NCBI GenBank assembly: GCA_050116035.1
Contig: JASFPJ010000247.1
Location: 1-5,409, forward strand
DNA: 5,409 nucleotides
DNA from: SOIA01 sp050116035
GTDB lineage: Bacteria; Acidobacteriota; Aminicenantia; Aminicenantales; Aminicenantaceae
Direction: 5' to 3'
Shown in pieces: positions 1 through 4,862 of this stretch; the stretch's first letter is position 1, and each line of letters begins with the position of its first letter. The notes below the pieces were generated by a model, which was not told the DNA's origin, did not search any database, and was given only the letters and a program-made list of their open reading frames with translations. The position numbers and the translations under genes were made by a program.

Positions 1-67
1 TCCTTCCCAAAGGATAAGCGAAGGGCAGTGGGTGAGAAAACCGTTTGAGGGCGGAGCGGGCATGGTT

Positions 68-86
68 CCTCACCGCTGAGGTGAGG
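68..86. repeat. Perfect 7-bp hairpin
   Basis: CCTCACC at 68-74 is the exact reverse complement of GGTGAGG at 80-86, around a 5-base loop (GCTGA). T67 and A87 extend the stem by one pair. No T-run follows on either strand, so it does not look like an intrinsic terminator. It is one of several hairpins in this non-coding stretch. Confidence 0.7.
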
Positions 87-109
87 AGAGCGAAGCCTGA
101 AACCGAGCC

Positions 110-141
110 ACTTTTGACTCGCTGGGAGAAAAGTTGCGAGT
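110..141. repeat. Two interleaved 6-bp inverted repeats (pseudoknot-like or switching)
   Basis: ACTTTT (110-115) pairs with AAAAGT (129-134), and ACTCGC (117-122) pairs with GCGAGT (136-141). The order A-B-A'-B' means the stems are either alternatives or form an H-type pseudoknot. The single-base connectors at 116 and 135 make simultaneous formation sterically tight, so alternative folds are the safer reading. What is seen is only the complementarity; an RNA role is inference. Confidence 0.55.
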
Positions 142-152
142 TTTCCGAATCC

Positions 153-177
153 ACTGTCCTGAGCTTTCTCAAACAGT
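153..177. repeat. Hairpin ACTGT..TGAG / CTCA..ACAGT
   Basis: ACTGT (153-157) and TGAG (160-163) pair with ACAGT (173-177) and CTCA (168-171), giving a 5+4 bp stem interrupted by an asymmetric internal loop (CC opposite A), with a CTTT tetraloop. On the minus strand it begins ACTGTTTGAG, the string that recalls dispersed intergenic repeats of other bacteria (memory only, not searched). Confidence 0.6.
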
Positions 178-210
178 CCTCGGGTCCGACTATGTCAGAT
201 TCCCTCTAAG

Positions 211-247
211 GAAGCATCGGGAAGGCTAAATCCTCCGATGTCGCTTC
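211..247. repeat. Extended hairpin CATCGG / CCGATG
   Basis: CATCGG (215-220) is exactly complementary to CCGATG (235-240). GAAG (211-214) can continue the stem with CTTC (244-247) after a 3-base bulge (241-243), giving ten pairs around a 14-base loop. It lies about 65 bases beyond the ltaE stop codon on the minus strand. No uridine run follows on that strand, so a terminator call is not justified. Confidence 0.55.
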
Positions 248-311
248 AGCAATTTCCCTGTCTGCCCCTTTTGACACAAACGAGTAATGGATTGCTCAGG
301 CTGTTGACGCT

Positions 312-1346
312 TTAGTGCGTGAGAACATCGCGAAAGGCAGAAATGGCTCTGTCAATATCTTCATCATCTATATCCTTATGAACTACAAAACGAATACCTC
401 CGGTTGTGGCCAGGGCGAGCACCTTTCTTTCTTTCATTTTGGCTAAGAATTCAGGAATGGAGATTCCGGGGTGATCAAAGCCAAAAATGATGATGTTTGT
501 TTGTATATTTTCAGGATTAAGGGAGATTCCTTGAAATTCTGCGATAGATAAGGCCAGCCTCTTGGCTCTATCATGGTCCTCTTGAAGCCTGTCGACCATT
601 TCTGTCAGAGCGATAATTCCTGGAGCCGCGAGAACTCCCACCTGTCTCAATCCGCCGCCGAGCGCTTTTCTCACGCGGCGCGCATAATCGATGAAGTCCT
701 GGGTTCCGACAAGCATAGAGCCGACTGGCGCAGAAAGCCCCTTGGAGAGACAAAACATCAATGAATCGCCAATCGCAGCATATTCTTTGACGAGGATTCC
801 GGAAGCAGTGCTGGCGTTGAACAAACGGGCTCCGTCAAAATGAATCTTCAAATCATGCCTGTTAGCAATTTCCCGAATCGCCTTCAAATTGTCTAGGGGG
901 ACTACAGCTCCGCTCCAGTTGTTATGCGAATTCTCGACGCAAATCAAAGATGTGCGGGGAATATGGACAGAGGGCTTCCGTATGTTCCTTTCTATCTCTT
1001 CAGGGTCCATGGCTCCGCGAATGGATTGGAGAGGTCTCGGTGTTATCCTCGAGATAAAAGTCATGTGTGTGGATTCCATGTTGTAGATATGGGAACGGGC
1101 TTCGATGATGACTTCATCCAACTCTCTGGTCCAGACCTTGATCGAGATGGAATTCCCCATGGTTCCGGAAGGAACATACAGAGCCGCCTCCTTCCCCATG
1201 ATATCCGCGGCCATAGCCTCCAGTTTCTGGACTGTCGGGTCATCCCCCAGCACATCGTCTCCCAGCTCGGCTTCAACCATCGCCTTTTTCATATTTTCAG
1301 TGGGCCGAGTCACCGTATCGCTCCTGAAATCGGAATATTCATGCAT
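312..1346 (-). CDS. ltaE: Low-specificity L-threonine aldolase (PLP enzyme)
   Basis: A cytosolic pyridoxal-phosphate enzyme of the fold-type I beta-eliminating lyase/threonine aldolase family. It cleaves L-threonine or L-allo-threonine to glycine and acetaldehyde. The 344-residue product starts with the family signature FRSDTVTRPT (7-16), followed by GDDVLGDDPTV (29-39), the cofactor-stacking histidine in ARSHIYN (about 86), the aspartate that contacts the PLP ring nitrogen in HFDGARLFNA (Asp171) and the Schiff-base lysine in CLSKGLSAPVGS (Lys202). Substrate-binding arginines sit in LGGGLRQVG (about 234) and GGIRFVVH (about 319). Length and motif order match E. coli LtaE (about 333 aa). The reading frame is open back to 1433, but I chose the ATG at 1346: AAGGAG lies 8 bases upstream, the protein aligns with the family from there, and a strong promoter lies inside the longer version. 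It is transcribed away from the neighbouring operon as a single gene in this window. Stereospecificity cannot be read from sequence alone. Confidence 0.95.
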   Translation of the reverse strand: MHEYSDFRSDTVTRPTENMKKAMVEAELGDDVLGDDPTVQKLEAMAADIMGKEAALYVPSGTMGNSISIKVWTRELDEVIIEARSHIYNMESTHMTFISRITPRPLQSIRGAMDPEEIERNIRKPSVHIPRTSLICVENSHNNWSGAVVPLDNLKAIREIANRHDLKIHFDGARLFNASTASGILVKEYAAIGDSLMFCLSKGLSAPVGSMLVGTQDFIDYARRVRKALGGGLRQVGVLAAPGIIALTEMVDRLQEDHDRAKRLALSIAEFQGISLNPENIQTNIIIFGFDHPGISIPEFLAKMKERKVLALATTGGIRFVVHKDIDDEDIDRAISAFRDVLTH

Positions 1347-1354
1347 CACAGGCT

Positions 1355-1360
1355 CTCCTT
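1355..1360 (-). promoter_or_regulatory. Ribosome binding site that fixes the ltaE start
   Basis: On the minus strand AAGGAG (1360 down to 1355) stands 8 bases before the ATG at 1346-1344. It is the best Shine-Dalgarno match in the region. It selects this start over in-frame ATGs at 1376 and 1433; the former would begin inside the -10 hexamer. Confidence 0.85.
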
Positions 1361-1374
1361 CTTTTCGAGGCCTC

Positions 1375-1403
1375 ATTATAAAAAATATCAACTCCCACAG
1401 CAA
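1375..1403 (-). promoter_or_regulatory. Predicted sigma-70-type promoter of ltaE
   Basis: On the minus strand a perfect -10 hexamer TATAAT (1380-1375) is preceded, at a 17-base spacer, by TTGCTG (1403-1398), which matches the -35 consensus at its three most conserved positions. The expected transcription start, around 1368, gives a leader of about 20 bases that carries the ribosome binding site. The prediction is from consensus matching only. Confidence 0.65.
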
Positions 1404-1581
1404 ACCATTTTTCCGGAAAGAAGCATGGTCCAACGATTAAGAAAAAAGATTTTATTCTCTCTTTCTTTATTCCCAAGCGATGCTTCACTGAGAAGAACCT
1501 GAGTTTTCGAATGCGCCATGATTGACTGCGACTCGAGAGAGATGAGAAGGCATTCCTGTCTGCCCAGAAACTTTTTCACCG

Positions 1582-1610
1582 TTTACTTGGTTATTAATCT
1601 ATGGTATTAA
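1582..1610 (+). promoter_or_regulatory. Possible promoter of the PASTA-rpe operon
   Basis: TTTACT (1582-1587) and TATTAA (1605-1610) each match the sigma-70 consensus at four of six positions and are separated by 17 bases. TTGGTT (1587-1592) with AATAAT (1609-1614) is an alternative pair with a 16-base spacer. Either would start transcription roughly 20-25 bases before the ATG at 1642. The region is very A+T-rich, so chance matches are easy. Confidence 0.35.
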
Positions 1611-1613
1611 TAA
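1591..1613. repeat. Perfect 8-bp inverted repeat, candidate operator
   Basis: TTATTAAT (1591-1598) and ATTAATAA (1606-1613) are exact reverse complements separated by CTATGGT. The repeat overlaps the predicted spacer and -10 element of the rightward promoter, where a repressor dimer would block RNA polymerase. The sequence is low-complexity A+T, so the symmetry could be fortuitous. No regulator gene is in the window to match it. Confidence 0.45.
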
Positions 1614-1641
1614 TTCTTATATCTTTTTTGAAATTTGAATC

Positions 1642-2358
1642 ATGCAACCAGCAAAAACTTATAAATTACTGCTGTATTCGCTGATTTTCCTCATCTTATT
1701 TTTCACAAGCTCTATTTTGAGTTACCGGACTGTCCTCAAGGGGGAAATGGTCACAATCCCGAATCTTGTTGGAAAAACCTTTGAGGATGCAAGGACTGAG
1801 CTGATAAGAAAACGATTATCCATTGTTCAGATGGGGATTCAATTCGACACTCGGTATGAAAGGGGAAGAATCATATTCCATGAGCCATCTGAAGGGTCTA
1901 AAATAAAAATTGACAGCGCCGTAAAAGTCATATTGAGTGCAGGGAAGGAGAAAGTATTTGTTCCCGAAATTGAAGGGGAAAATTTTCAAAACTTGGGGCC
2001 AATCCTTCAAGAGGCTGGAATTGTCAGAGGCAAAATTTCTCATGTGCACAGTCCCAAGGATGCAGCGGGAAAAATCCTGGCTCAATACCCTCCGGCTCAG
2101 GAAGAAGTGGGTCGAGGTTCAGTAGTGAGCCTTCTGATCAGCGAAGGAGAATGGGAAAAGAGATATCTCATGCCCGATTTAATCGGGAGGAAAGCTGAAG
2201 ATGTTATTCCATGGCTTGAGGAATTAAATTTTAAAGTTGAGGATGTCCGCGACACATACTATCCAGGGCTCAGTTCAGGAATCATAATCAAACAGCACCC
2301 GAACCAAGGCTATATGATCCAAAAAAACTTTCCGATTACGCTGGAGGTCAGCAAATAA
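1642..2358 (+). CDS. Membrane-anchored protein with three PASTA domains
   Basis: The 238-residue product starts with a short basic N-terminus (Lys5, Lys8) and one hydrophobic segment at about 9-28, which should anchor it in the inner membrane with the rest outside the cytoplasm. Three PASTA repeats follow at about 36-101, 104-169 and 174-238. Each opens with a VTIPNLVGK-, VFVPEIEGE- or YLMPDLIGR-like strand and closes with a VKVILSAG-, VVSLLISEG- or ITLEVSK-like strand. PASTA domains elsewhere sit on Ser/Thr kinases and penicillin-binding proteins and bind muropeptides or beta-lactams, but this protein has no catalytic domain, so a cell-wall-sensing or scaffolding role is only inferred. The ATG at 1642 is the first possible start (in-frame TGA at 1636-1638), yet it lacks a convincing Shine-Dalgarno sequence. 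The stop codon overlaps the rpe start by one base. From memory, a PASTA gene before rpe recurs in some Acidobacteriota-like genomes. Confidence 0.88.
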   Translation: MQPAKTYKLLLYSLIFLILFFTSSILSYRTVLKGEMVTIPNLVGKTFEDARTELIRKRLSIVQMGIQFDTRYERGRIIFHEPSEGSKIKIDSAVKVILSAGKEKVFVPEIEGENFQNLGPILQEAGIVRGKISHVHSPKDAAGKILAQYPPAQEEVGRGSVVSLLISEGEWEKRYLMPDLIGRKAEDVIPWLEELNFKVEDVRDTYYPGLSSGIIIKQHPNQGYMIQKNFPITLEVSK

Positions 2359-3026
2359 TGATTCAGATCGCTCCATCCATACTCTCTGCAGACTTTTCAA
2401 AAATCGAGGAAGCCGTGAGGATGGCTGAGGAAGGAGGAGCGGATGTGATTCACATTGATGTCATGGATGGGCATTTTGTTCCTAATCTCACGTTCGGGCC
2501 TCAACTGGTCGCCTCGCTCAGGGAAAAAACCTCTATTCCCCTTGACGTCCACCTCATGATAGACAACCCTCGTGCTTTCATCCCCCTCTTTGCAGAAGCT
2601 GGAGCCGATTGGATATCTATTCACGTTGAGGCTTCTGTCCATCTTCATAAAGATGTGACTCTGATCAGAGAATACGAAAAAAAGGCAGGCCTAGCCCTGA
2701 ATCCCGCCACACCACTCCACCTGATAAATGAGATCCTCAATGAATTGGACTTCATTCTACTCATGACGGTCAATCCAGGCTGGGGAGGTCAAAAATTCAT
2801 TGAATCCTGTCACTCAAAGATTTCTAAACTCAAAAACTGGATAAACGGCCAACAGCTCCATATCCCGATTGAGATCGACGGCGGAGTGAATCTCTCAAAC
2901 ATGGAAGAACTCATCAAGGATGGCGCTGAAATTTTAGTCGCTGGTTCTGCAGTTTTCAGTGAGAAAGATCCCCGGGAAGCGATCGTCAAAATGAAGGAAC
3001 TGGCAAAAAAAGCTGAGCAAACATGA
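2358..3026 (+). CDS. rpe: Ribulose-phosphate 3-epimerase
   Basis: A cytosolic TIM-barrel enzyme that interconverts D-ribulose 5-phosphate and D-xylulose 5-phosphate in the pentose phosphate pathway. At 222 residues it has the full family length. Recognisable elements in order are APSILSADF (5-13), HIDVMDGHFVPNLTFG (32-47) with metal ligands His32 and Asp34 (the latter also a catalytic acid/base), DVHLMI (63-68) with ligand His65, the phosphate-binding loop MTVNPGWGGQKF (136-147), IEIDGGV (171-177) with ligand and second catalytic residue Asp174, and the second phosphate site LVAGSAVF (193-200). Trp142 replaces the phenylalanine commonly seen in the NPGFGGQ loop; I regard this as a tolerated variant. 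The ATG overlaps the preceding stop (TAATG), and TGGAGGT at 2342-2348 is a good ribosome binding site 9 bases upstream. The 3' end overlaps the next gene by 4 bases. Confidence 0.97.
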   Translation: MIQIAPSILSADFSKIEEAVRMAEEGGADVIHIDVMDGHFVPNLTFGPQLVASLREKTSIPLDVHLMIDNPRAFIPLFAEAGADWISIHVEASVHLHKDVTLIREYEKKAGLALNPATPLHLINEILNELDFILLMTVNPGWGGQKFIESCHSKISKLKNWINGQQLHIPIEIDGGVNLSNMEELIKDGAEILVAGSAVFSEKDPREAIVKMKELAKKAEQT

Positions 3027-3967
3027 ATTGTTTAGTGACTGGAGCCGCGGGGTTTATTGGTTCACATCTCTGTCGAAGGCTTCTCACAGAAGACTATCGA
3101 GTATTGGGAGTTGACTCGTTTTCCGATTTTTACCCGAGGTGGATAAAAGAAAAAAATATAGAATCCCTGACGAAAGAAAAAAAATTTGAATTCATTGAGA
3201 AAGACTTAAATGACCTGGATTTAAAAAACACGCTCAACAATATTGAGTATATCTTCCATCTAGCCGCACAAGCCGGAGTCAGAGCCAGTTGGGGCGAAAA
3301 TTTCTCTGTTTATTCCCAGAATAATATCGAAGTCACACAGAAATTGCTGGAAGCCTCCCGAGACTCTCGTATCAAAAAATTCATATATGCGTCCTCATCT
3401 TCTGTCTACGGTTTCTGCCCAGAGCTTCCCATGGTAGAGACCAGCCCTCTTCATCCTTTCTCTCCTTACGGAGTGACTAAACTGGCTGCCGAACATCTCT
3501 GTCTTCTTTACTCCAAGAACTATGGGGTTCCCGCTCTCTCGCTTCGGTTTTTTACCGTCTACGGTCCAGGCCAGCGTCCGGATATGGCTTTTCATGTGTT
3601 CCTTAAATCAATCGCTGGAGATAAAGAAATCTCAATCTTTGGGGATGGAGGCCAAACCAGAGATTTCACATATATCGATGACATTGTCGAGGCCACTCAT
3701 GCCTCTATGGAAAAGGGAAAAGTGGGGGAAATCTACAATATCGGAGGCGGGAGCCGGACAAAGCTTGAAGATACACTTCCCATCCTCGAGGAAATATGCG
3801 GAAAAAAAATCAAGGTCAAAAATCAAGACATACAAAAAGGAGATGTTCCGCATACCTTTGCAAGCATTGAAAAAGCCGGAAAAGATCTCGATTATTCCCC
3901 TCAAACTCGGCTACTGGATGGGCTCAAAGAGGAATGGACGTGGATTCAAAAACTGTACCATTCTTAA
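3023..3967 (+). CDS. NAD-dependent nucleotide-sugar epimerase/dehydratase (extended SDR)
   Basis: A 314-residue soluble enzyme of the extended short-chain dehydrogenase family, which uses tightly bound NAD to epimerise or dehydrate nucleotide-activated sugars. The Rossmann dinucleotide motif TGAAGFIGSH is at 6-15, the NAD ribose-binding Asp is in GVDSFSDFY (about 31), HLAAQAGVRAS is at 79-89, the active-site serine region YASSSSVYG is at 122-130, and the catalytic YxxxK is Tyr149/Lys153 in SPYGVTKLAAE. The sugar-nucleotide half shows RFFTVYGPGQRPDMAF (175-190) and GDGGQTRDFTYIDDIV (207-222). The AAQAGVR and GQRPDMAF strings are typical of UDP-glucuronate or UDP-glucose/N-acetylglucosamine 4-epimerases, but the exact substrate cannot be decided here. 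It would supply sugars for lipopolysaccharide or capsule. The ATG overlaps the rpe stop (ATGA) with no good ribosome binding site of its own, so translation probably depends on rpe. Confidence 0.92.
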   Translation: MNCLVTGAAGFIGSHLCRRLLTEDYRVLGVDSFSDFYPRWIKEKNIESLTKEKKFEFIEKDLNDLDLKNTLNNIEYIFHLAAQAGVRASWGENFSVYSQNNIEVTQKLLEASRDSRIKKFIYASSSSVYGFCPELPMVETSPLHPFSPYGVTKLAAEHLCLLYSKNYGVPALSLRFFTVYGPGQRPDMAFHVFLKSIAGDKEISIFGDGGQTRDFTYIDDIVEATHASMEKGKVGEIYNIGGGSRTKLEDTLPILEEICGKKIKVKNQDIQKGDVPHTFASIEKAGKDLDYSPQTRLLDGLKEEWTWIQKLYHS

Positions 3968-3980
3968 ACGGAGTTGGATA

Positions 3981-4862
3981 ATGCGTGGAATTAAAGAAAG
4001 TTCTTTAATAAAAATAACATTGGTACTTGCGATTTCTCTCCTCTATATTCTGTTTGGTTCCGGATGCAAGAAAAAGCAAATAGAGATATCACCTGAGATA
4101 GCTTCATCCGCTGAGAATTTATACAGACAAGGAGAAAGATACATCAAGAAAGATCCTGAGAGAGCGCGTCTTTATTTCAGGCAAATCATTGAATCTTTTC
4201 CACAGGACATCTATGCCCAACAGGCCAGGCTGGCTATCGCTGATTCATATTTTCGAAAAGGGGATGAAGCGAATATGATTCTTGCCGCTTCGGAATACCG
4301 AAATTTCATCAAAGAACATCCACACAGCCCCTCAGTTCCGTATGCTCAATATCAAATTGCAATGACTTTCTACAGAAAAATTCTCAGACCGGGAAGGGAT
4401 CCAGAGAAGACACACCTGGCTCTTGAGGAGTTCAAGAAAGTGCTGACGAATTATCCGACAAGTGAAGAAGCCAGTGATGCTCAAGAAAAAATATTAGAAT
4501 GCGAAGAAAGATTGGCAGAACATACTTTTCAAATAGGGTTGCTCTACTACAAGATGAGATCCTACAGGGCCTCAGTGAAAAGGCTGGCCGAAATCCTGCT
4601 CAATTTTCCCAATTTTTCAAGAATGGATAAAGTGTATTTCTATCTGGGCGATTCTTTTTTTAAGGGACGAAATTACGCGAATGCAACATCTCATTTCACC
4701 AAATTGGTATCCGACTATCCTCAGAGCAAATTCGCGAAAAAAGCCAAAAAGAAACTCGACCAGTTAGAGAAGTTGAGGAAAGAAGCGGAAAAAAAGGCCC
4801 CTCCGAAAAAAAAGGCTCCGATAAAAAAATATGTTAACCAATCAAGCGGGAGACTCAAATGA
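3981..4862 (+). CDS. bamD: BamD-like outer-membrane assembly lipoprotein (TPR)
   Basis: Probable BamD/YfiO/ComL family lipoprotein, the TPR subunit of the Bam complex that inserts beta-barrel proteins into the outer membrane. The 293-residue product has a basic N-terminus, a hydrophobic segment (about 12-25) and a lipobox-like FGSGC with Cys29 as the predicted lipidated residue; Gly at -3 is less usual than Leu, and Lys at +2 does not signal inner-membrane retention. TPR-type helical pairs span about 44-250. The stretch GRDPEKTHLALEEF..YP (138-159), then ECEERLAEHTFQIGLLYYK (173-191) and SYRASVKRLAEILLNFP (194-210), is the typical BamD pattern. A lysine-rich tail (about 254-284) extends beyond the E. 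coli protein (245 aa). The frame is open upstream into the epimerase gene, but the ATG at 3981 is chosen because GGAG (3970-3973) lies 7 bases before it and the signal peptide starts there. A generic YbgF/Tol-associated TPR lipoprotein is the main alternative. Confidence 0.88.
   Translation: MRGIKESSLIKITLVLAISLLYILFGSGCKKKQIEISPEIASSAENLYRQGERYIKKDPERARLYFRQIIESFPQDIYAQQARLAIADSYFRKGDEANMILAASEYRNFIKEHPHSPSVPYAQYQIAMTFYRKILRPGRDPEKTHLALEEFKKVLTNYPTSEEASDAQEKILECEERLAEHTFQIGLLYYKMRSYRASVKRLAEILLNFPNFSRMDKVYFYLGDSFFKGRNYANATSHFTKLVSDYPQSKFAKKAKKKLDQLEKLRKEAEKKAPPKKKAPIKKYVNQSSGRLK

Larger units (their letters stand above)
1..311. other. Non-coding, hairpin-rich intergenic region
   Basis: I see no supportable gene here. 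All frames are broken by stops; the longest in-frame stretch entering from the left edge (frame 2) ends with TGA at 77-79 after about 25 residues that resemble no family I know. The stretch is richer in G+C than the genes to the right and contains at least four inverted repeats, listed separately, plus a long-range 7-bp complement (GTTTGAG at 43-49, CTCAAAC at 168-174). Read on the minus strand it contains a GGACTGTTTGAG-type hairpin, which from memory resembles a class of dispersed intergenic repeats common in bacteria; I could not test this. It lies downstream of the stop codon of ltaE, so it could be part of its 3' trailer. It lacks the landmarks I would expect of RNase P RNA, tmRNA or SRP RNA. 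Identity unknown. Confidence 0.5.
1347..1641. other. Divergent intergenic region between ltaE and the PASTA-rpe operon
   Basis: About 295 bases hold control signals for both directions. The ltaE promoter and ribosome binding site are at the left end; an A+T-rich stretch with an inverted repeat and a weak rightward promoter is at the right end. The middle (about 1440-1580) has no gene I trust. It carries GAGTTTTC-GAAT (from 1501) and CCTGTCTGCCC (1555-1565), both of which also occur in the same order in the non-coding region left of ltaE, with one base inserted in the first. Confidence 0.6.

Noticed and set aside
2..79. Possible 3' end of a plus-strand gene entering from the left edge
   Set aside because: Only about 25 codons before TGA, no recognisable sequence, and its last bases lie inside the 68-86 hairpin. 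Not enough to call a gene.
211..247. Intrinsic terminator for ltaE
   Set aside because: The stem is good but no run of uridines follows in the direction of ltaE transcription, and the loop is long.
924..1502. Plus-strand open frame of 192 codons antisense to ltaE
   Set aside because: It runs opposite the well-conserved threonine aldolase, has an Arg/His/Ser-rich composition with no recognisable domain, and is explained by third-position bias of the real gene.
1388..1579. Minus-strand open frame of 63 codons starting with GTG, upstream of ltaE
   Set aside because: No ribosome binding site before the GTG, no family resemblance, and it overlaps the ltaE promoter and continues past it. It looks like chance open sequence in the intergenic region.
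1747..1749. Alternative ATG start for the PASTA protein, preceded by AAGGGGG
   Set aside because: The purine run ends only two bases before the ATG, too close for efficient initiation, and this start would delete a convincing transmembrane anchor.
3522..3980. Upstream extension of the BamD-like frame inside the epimerase gene
   Set aside because: The 153 extra codons overlap the conserved SDR coding sequence and give a basic, featureless peptide. The signal peptide and the GGAG site place the true start at 3981.
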